A stretch of 42,268 nucleotides of DNA, from assembly GCF_000003815.2 (NCBI RefSeq), contig NC_049987.1, forward strand, positions 7,267,504 to 7,309,771. Direction: 5' to 3'. Of this stretch, positions 1 through 42,268 are shown in pieces. The stretch comes from Branchiostoma floridae. Its lineage: Eukaryota; Chordata; Leptocardii; Amphioxiformes; Branchiostomatidae. The position numbers and the translations under genes were made by a program. The notes under the pieces are model-generated. The model was not told the DNA's origin and ran no database searches. It saw only the letters and a program-made list of their open reading frames with translations. How positions within the stretch are numbered: the stretch's first letter is position 1; each line of letters starts with the position of its first letter.

Positions 1-737
1 GTTGGGGGGAAAAAGTTTCCCACCCTATAAGCATTATTAGGCTTTCGGTTAACCCCTTTACGCGGTGGAATAATACCGCTTGAGGATTTCCGCAATTCCT
101 TAAAAATTTATTTCGGGGAGGGTGGAACTTGGTATCGTTGGAAAGGTCCCTTGGTGGGGAATTATAATCCACAAACCGCAAAATTATATTGTACATTGTT
201 GCCGAGACATTCTCGGAGATAGGTCCACCTTAGCTTACCGCTACGTAACCCTTACGCGTGAATATACGCCTGAGATTCCGCAATCTTAAAAGTTATTCGG
301 GAGGGTGGAACTTGGTATCGTTGGAAATGTCCCTTGGTGGGGAATTATAATCTACAAACCGCAAAATTATATTGTACATTGTGTTGCCGAGATATTCTCG
401 GAGATAGGTTCACCTTAGCTTACCGCTACGTAACCCTTACGCGTGTACATATGCCTGAGATTCCGCAATCTCAAAAGTTATTCGGGAGGGTCGAACTTGG
501 TATCGTTGGAAAGGTCCCTTGGTGGGGAATTATAATCCACAAACGCAAAATTATATTGTACATTGTTGCCGAGATATTCTCGGAGATAGGTCCACCTTAG
601 CTTACCGCTACGTAACCCTTACGCGTGAATATACGCCTGAGATTCCGCAATCTTAAAAGTTATTCGGGAGGGTCGAACTTGGTATCGTTGGAAAGGTCCC
701 TTGGTGGGGAATTATAATCCACAAACTGCAAAATTAT
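1..737. repeat. Tandem array of a ~183-bp unit, about four copies
   Basis: The segment GGTGGAACTT (later GGTCGAACTT) followed by GGTATCGTTGG recurs at 121, 304, 489 and 671, giving periods of 183, 185 and 182 bp. Whole units align, including CCGCTACGTAACCCTTACGCG and a short palindrome CCGAGATATTCTCGG. The leftmost copy (about 1-120) is clearly more diverged, and the array stops near 737. It looks like satellite-type or local tandem DNA. The short open frame inside it (334-600) is a by-product of the repeat. Whether the array continues left of the window cannot be seen. Confidence 0.9.
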
Positions 738-1645
738 CGATTGATTTCATACATTGTTTGGTTACCTTTATAGTGACTAAATTTGTTTCTCAAAAGTTTT
801 GTTTGAAGGGGTAACTTGTCGCTGATAATGCCTTTACAACCCCGATTGGAAATGAAAACTCGATGATTTCTTTTATATCATTTTGTGTGCGAATTTATGG
901 ATTTTGAGTTCACAGTTTATACGAATTTTTCGGAATATATTTACCGCCAAAGGCGATTGGTGGAACATGTCACAGATGACTTTCTAAAAGTATACCGTAC
1001 ATATCTATTGATTTTGGGGGGTCGCAGCGGCTGTACTGCATATCAGGTCAATGAATGTAGGAAACATTTTGTTTTGTAAGTTAGTAGTGTATTGAGTGAG
1101 ATACCACTGACATTGCAAAGTTAGACGAACTTTATTACTTATATATACCAGTGCATGTACATGTATTGTGACATACCAGTCGATATGAATTGATACATTG
1201 AAACTACACTTTATAAACTTTGCCGCCTAGAAATTAGTTAAGGAAAAGGTATTTCCATATATAAAAAATCAGTGGAATAACACAAACAGTGACTTCAAAA
1301 TTCGTTATTTTATTCACACCTATACAAGAAGTACATCAGACATAAGGATTCATCGTCAATTTCTTTATTGTGTGTCCAGTAATGAACACCATCAAAGTTG
1401 CAACACGTTTTCAATGACAAATATCTATATAAACATTCTCTCATTTACATCATATTTTACGGAACATTTACAAATGGCGTGCGGTGCGGATTGATAACAA
1501 GTAGAACAACCGTAGGAAAATAAATACTACATAAATTTTTATCGTGAGAATCACTGCAATAGGAGATTTACACAGTTATGTATCTCCTAGCCACCATAGT
1601 TTACTCAGACACAAGCTTCAGTCTATGTGCAATGTAATTTTACAG
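738..1645. other. Non-coding stretch left of the first visible mucin exon
   Basis: AT-rich sequence with no convincing coding frame, RNA gene or repeat. A 64-codon frame at 885-1079 has no recognisable domain. The right edge ends in TTTTACAG at 1638-1645, a plausible splice acceptor directly before the first mucin exon, so at least the right part is probably an intron. No promoter could be supported. Confidence 0.5.
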
Positions 1646-38195
<36,550 letters not shown>

Positions 38196-39610
38196 TGCTA
38201 TCAGCTTTAACTGTAATTGTCAAGGAGATAAAAAAGGCTTCCTAGGGGGTGCAGAATGAGCTAATCTTGATGAGTTAAAACATTTTAGTTCATTGACCTC
38301 TGTCAATTGACACTTGCTGTGGTGGTTTAAACTGACCAGCATCTAACATTAAGCAAGTTAAGGACTTTGTGCTCATCAAAAAATTATCAAAAATAATCAT
38401 CGAATATATATAATCCTGCTTTAATCCTATGTTAAGGACTTGACATCATCTACAAAACTTCTATGCTGCAAACAGTTTTGTTGTTGTTTGCATAGTGGTT
38501 TAGTTGCCAAAAATTCATGAAACGTTGCAAATGGATGTCATTAGCGAAAGTGTAGAATACATTTAATTGGAAACAGACATCATTGATTGATTCATATTAT
38601 ATTAGAGTTAGGTTTAACTTGGCTATGTTTCTTTTCAGAGGAATGTTAAAGTAACTAGTCAACAATAATTGTGTTAGTATCTTTACTGATTCATTACAAT
38701 TAGCTACAATGAATTAAGTAAACCACAATTTTTGTCTGTGTTGTTTTGCCTAGTATCTATACTCAAATACGTATTACTACTTATCATTATAACTAACATC
38801 TCAACATGGAGAATACTTCTCAACAATGAATATACAAGACTAACTTAGATAAGTTTGTAAAGATCATATTTTGAGTAAGTGGATATCAAGACTAGTTTAA
38901 GAGTAAGTTCATGTTACGGTACATGTACACCTCATTGTTTGATATGTTAATACATTTAAATTGAAATGAACTTAAGATTGAAAATGAGTGATTATCTATA
39001 GGTTTAAATGTTAGCCAATTGTTATGGAATGGACTTTATACTAATATTTTCTCACTATCATGATTATGTGTATAAAGCAGGCATCAATCAAGCTGTTCTG
39101 TTTGAAAATATAAGGAACAATACTTCCATCTTCATAAAAGAAATGGACAAAGGCATATTTGATTCATTATAGAGCTGTGTCAGCTGTCATTGTGGCATTT
39201 TATTAACATAAGCAAAAACCTGTTTATTGTACATGTTCCTGATTTAGGTTCCAACATATGAAACCGTTCCAGAATTAATCTAACAGCTACATAGTACATA
39301 ATTAAGACACAGTCGAAGATGACAAGTGGTTTGATGCCTGGATAATCTATGTTACAAACATGTTACATTGTTAGTCATTGTTCTATGTGTACATGTATTT
39401 TAGCTCTGCTTAAATTGAGGTTGACCTGATTAGGATTTTTAATAACTTCTGGTCTTCCGTGTACTTTTTCTGGGTCCAATATGTTGTGTGCAATGATGAA
39501 AAAATACTAGTAACAGCACTCACTGGTGCAGTATTGTGCACTTTTTTAAATTGAATTATTTAGCAGATTCTCCTGCCTCATGTGCAAAATAAAATAAAAC
39601 TAACCATGAT
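38196..39610 (+). other. Probable 3' UTR of the mucin gene
   Basis: AT-rich sequence after the stop codon without open frames of interest. Overlapping AATAAA hexamers at 39588-39593 and 39593-39598 are the best poly(A) signal candidates, giving a 3' UTR of about 1.4 kb. Other weaker AT-rich hexamers could be used earlier. Confidence 0.55.
39588..39598 (+). terminator. Candidate poly(A) signals, mucin gene
   Basis: Two overlapping AATAAA hexamers (AATAAAATAAA), about 1.4 kb past the mucin stop and before the oppositely oriented TAF12 gene. Confidence 0.5.
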
Positions 39611-40269
39611 GTAGCATGATGTCAACTATTGTATGATACTTGGACCTTTTCTATCCCCTTAAAACCCCTCTTTCCACCTTGTACATGCGCCAACAGGAAG
39701 GGGTAATGAGCAGTTCATAACAGTACTTTATCATCAACATCTCGCAATGTCCAATCCTTGCAAGACAGGGAACATTGACCGTAAAACTGGATGGTGAGTG
39801 AGTGAGCACATATTTTCCTTCTTCACCCTACACCATTTTATAAATTCATCTCTAATACATGTATGTAAGCCATTGAATTTGTATGGCTGAAAGCCATTCC
39901 TGTGTCAAACAAGACAGTCACAGTATGACCGCTTTGCAACTGCTAGCCAAAAAAAAGATATAAAACTGAAAATACACTACCTTTATCTCTCCTATGTTGA
40001 GATGGCTAAGTTGAACAACTTCAAAGCGGAGTAATGGCACACCATCAAGGATTCTTGCTAGCACTAACAAGAACATGGTATTTAATCCACAAACATTAAG
40101 GCATTTTCAATTCTGAACAACTCTAATTGGTAAAGAAAAAGTGCAATACGTTTAAAGTTGACAACTTATCATGCAACAAGATAATTGGTGTGTAATATAA
40201 TGTGACTACAAGAAACTATGAGGAGGTTACATGCATTCCACAACAGTATAGGAAACTATCCTTAGAATG
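39611..40269. other. Intergenic stretch between convergent genes
   Basis: No exon, RNA gene or clear repeat is seen. It separates the candidate poly(A) sites of the mucin (+) and TAF12 (-) genes. Confidence 0.5.
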
Positions 40270-40275
40270 TTTATT
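40270..40275 (-). terminator. Candidate poly(A) signal, TAF12
   Basis: TTTATT on the + strand is AATAAA on the - strand, about 280 bp beyond the TAF12 stop codon (40556-40558), a normal 3' UTR length. Confidence 0.45.
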
Positions 40276-40555
40276 TCAAAGATAGGCTGCCTTGATGGTA
40301 CTAAATACTTTTTATGTGTGTTGCTTCGCAACCTACACCACACATCCTCTTATTCTTCAAGTACTGTTGCATGGTATTTTCACACATCATGTAGTCTGTA
40401 GCTGCACTGAAATCTCTGGGGCAGAAACATTGTCTGATCTAAAACGCAGTCCCCATACTGCTGCCATGGTAGTTACATGACATTGTACAAGTCATACATA
40501 AATACTGTGTTGTTGCTTTTTTTGCGTATCATGTGATGTAGACATTCCAGATTGG

Positions 40556-42153
40556 TCACTTCTTTAAGGTCTTTCTGATCAAGGCCATCCTCTGCAATGC
40601 ACAAAGTACGACAGTGGAGGTAAGTATCATGTCNNNNNNNNNNNNNNNNNNNNNNNNNNNNNNNNNNNNNNNNNNNNNNNNNNNNNNNNNNNNNNNNNNN
40701 NNNNNNNNNNNNNNNNNNNNNNNNNNNNNNNNNNNNNNNNNNNNNNNNNNNNNNNNNNNNNNNNNNNNNNNNNNNNNNNNNNNNNNNNNNNNNNNNNNNN
40801 NNNNNNNNNNNNNNNNNNNNNNNNNNNNNNNNNNNNNNNNNNNNNNNNNNNNNNNNNNNNNNNNNNNNNNNNNNNNNNNNNNNNNNNNNNNNNNNNNNNN
40901 NNNNNNNNNNNNNNNNNNNNNNNNNNNNNNNNNNNNNNNNNNNNNNNNNNNNCTTCTGGAGTTTTTGACACTCTTTAAGACACCAGGAATGAAAGTAAGA
41001 GAGAGTCTGACCTGTTTGTGAGCTTCTGTAGTGCATGCCTTCTTGTACGGCCGGATATCATCAGTCCCAAAACCAGGAATGTACATGTTCCAGTTCCGCT
41101 CTGGTAAGGAAAATGTATGACAATCACTCAAGTTATACTTATAGTTCTTTCTTCTCAATCAGACTGAGTTGTTTTCATACAAGATACCTAGCAGAAAAAA
41201 TTCTGTTCCCAGTAATGCTAGATATTTTTGTAGACAAGCTTGTAAAATATCATAATACATTGTTCAGATGTCAAAAATCTTTTAGGATCATTTTTAAGAC
41301 TACCTGCGACCATCATAATTGGATCATCACATCAACAATCCATTTCAAAAAAACAAGTAATTAATCTACCCTCAAAATGAATTCTTAAAAAATTCCTTCA
41401 TCATCAGAAAAAAACATTTAAGTCTCTTCAGGATTTTCCACATGCAAATTTCCATATACATCGTGGACCTTAGTTAAGTAAGGACCTTACCCAAGTACAT
41501 CTGGACATCTTTGGTCTCCAGTGTGTTGGACTTGCGGTGTTTGGCCAGCTGACAGGATGATGTCACCACGTTCTCTATAAAATCATCTGCAACCTGAAGC
41601 AACAACTGGAGAAGAAAGAACTGTCAGTAAAGGTGGCATGGAGGCCTTGTGGTTAGGGTTGTTAACTCAGAACCTGGAGGTACTGAGTTAGAATCTCTGA
41701 CAGGTCCTGATATTGTGCCCCTGAGGAAGGCAATTCACACAATTTTCTTTACTCGACTCAAGTGTAAAAGAGTATCTAACATTGAATGCTACATGTCGTA
41801 GGGATGTCCCATGCTAAAGAACCTACAACTCTATTCAATACAAGAGTAGTGTCCATCCAAGTGTGAGTGGATCAAATAAATTTGTCTAGATATGCAGTTT
41901 GTACTCTTCAGTATAGACCTGGTATTTTATGCCATGAGGCTATTTACTGGCTATGCTATACAAATGAACACATTCAAACAAAAAGCAAGAGAGAACTTGG
42001 CTAATGCACCAGACCACAACAAACCTAATGGCTACTTACAATGCAAGTTGCTAATTTTAAGTTTAAAAAAGTTACCTCTTCCACATCATCATCCAATTGC
42101 TCCGCGGGGTCAATCTCTCGGACAAGGTCTTGCAGACGTCTCTTAGACAGGAC
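40556..42153 (-). CDS. TAF12: TAF12, TFIID/SAGA histone-fold subunit (3' four exons)
   Basis: On the - strand, in gene order: exon 42153-42076 (VLSKRRLQDLVREIDPAEQL to DDDVEE), exon 41605-41491 (LLLQVADDFIENVVTSSCQL, AKHRKSNTLEVKDVQMYL), exon 41100-41012 (ERNWNMYIPGFGTDDIRPYK, KACTTEAHKQ) and exon 40591-40556 (RMALIRKTLKK then stop). Phases 0-0-1-0 match and all sites are GT-AG. These segments correspond closely to the conserved C-terminal half of TAF12: the histone fold that pairs with TAF4 in TFIID (TADA1/ADA1 in SAGA) and the tail after it. The protein acts in the nucleus in RNA polymerase II preinitiation and coactivator complexes. The 5' exons and promoter lie right of the window. The last intron contains the assembly gap 40634-40952. 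Confidence 0.95.
40634..40952. other. Assembly gap (319 N) in the last TAF12 intron
   Basis: A 319-base run of N, not a round number, so probably an estimated size. It lies between the last two TAF12 exons and does not interrupt coding sequence in my model. Confidence 0.95.
41632..41880 (+). mobile_element. tRNA-derived SINE with deuterostome-type tail
   Basis: Starts GGTGGCATGGAGGCCTTGTG followed by GTTAGGG and a decayed box-B-like GAGTTAGAATCTC, the design of a tRNA-derived polymerase III head. The body has TTGTGCCCCTGAGGAAGGCA and AAGTGTAAAAGAGTA, wording seen in deuterostome SINE families. It lies in a TAF12 intron, antisense to the gene. Family assignment is from memory of the pattern and is not certain. 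Confidence 0.65.
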
Positions 42154-42268
42154 CTGAGTGGCAACGATTGCAAAAGAAGAGTTACTAATTAGAATGGCAC
42201 TGTCAGTTACGTCAATGAAGGTAATAAGATATGCCAAAAAACATTACTCAAGAAAGTGGATATGATTT

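Noticed and set aside
334-600. 88-codon frame in the left repeat array
   Set aside because: Produced by the tandem unit; it does not keep frame through all units and shows no domain.
885-1079. 64-codon frame right of the satellite array
   Set aside because: No splice, domain or codon-bias support; length is within chance expectation.
40292-40480. 62-codon + strand frame between the two genes
   Set aside because: Lies in the probable TAF12 3' UTR region, without domain or splice support.

Overview
The window looks like invertebrate chordate DNA, most likely amphioxus (Branchiostoma). Evidence is inferential: intron-rich genes with short GT-AG introns, a huge animal secreted/transmembrane mucin with deuterostome domain content, a basal-transcription gene (TAF12) very close to its vertebrate counterpart, a tRNA-derived SINE with a deuterostome-type tail, and several small inverted-repeat elements in introns. 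No bacterial or viral genes are seen. Three runs of N (1650-1749, 15665-15764, 40634-40952) are assembly gaps; the first two are exactly 100 N and probably of unknown true size.

Almost the whole window (about 1646-38195, + strand) is one gene. I could chain 51 exons with matching intron phase at every junction, giving an open frame of about 5,500 residues that ends at a stop at 38193-38195. The 5' end, including start codon and signal peptide, is not visible; it must lie left of the window or in the first gap. Protein order: a long Thr/Ser/Pro (PTS) mucin region with three PTS-EGF-SEA modules (1646-18197), an EGF, a thrombospondin type 1 repeat and three EGF-like units (18565-21996), then NIDO (22276-24399), AMOP (24375-25943), VWD (26277-27348) and the MUC4-specific region after VWD (27730-29789), then eleven EGF repeats (30262-34581), a fourth SEA (34709-35301), a final EGF (35536-35919), a transmembrane helix (36237-36342) and a long cytoplasmic tail (to 38195). 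The NIDO-AMOP-VWD core and its followers match MUC4. The SEA modules, the TSP1 repeat and the roughly 267-residue tail with SH2- and SH3-type ligand motifs do not occur in mammalian MUC4.

The right end holds the 3' four exons of TAF12 on the - strand (40556-42153), encoding the histone fold and conserved C-terminus of this TFIID/SAGA subunit. The two genes converge tail to tail, with candidate poly(A) signals at 39588-39598 (+) and 40270-40275 (-).

The left end (1-737) is a tandem array of a roughly 183-bp unit, followed by about 900 bp in which I see no gene. Introns carry two MITE-like elements (20821-21012 and 23200-23549), a SINE (41632-41880), minisatellites, a compound microsatellite, a short interstitial telomere-like run, and an odd CpG-rich 3-kb intron (12592-15536) with an internal duplication. 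Introns and intergenic stretches not listed separately hold nothing I recognise.
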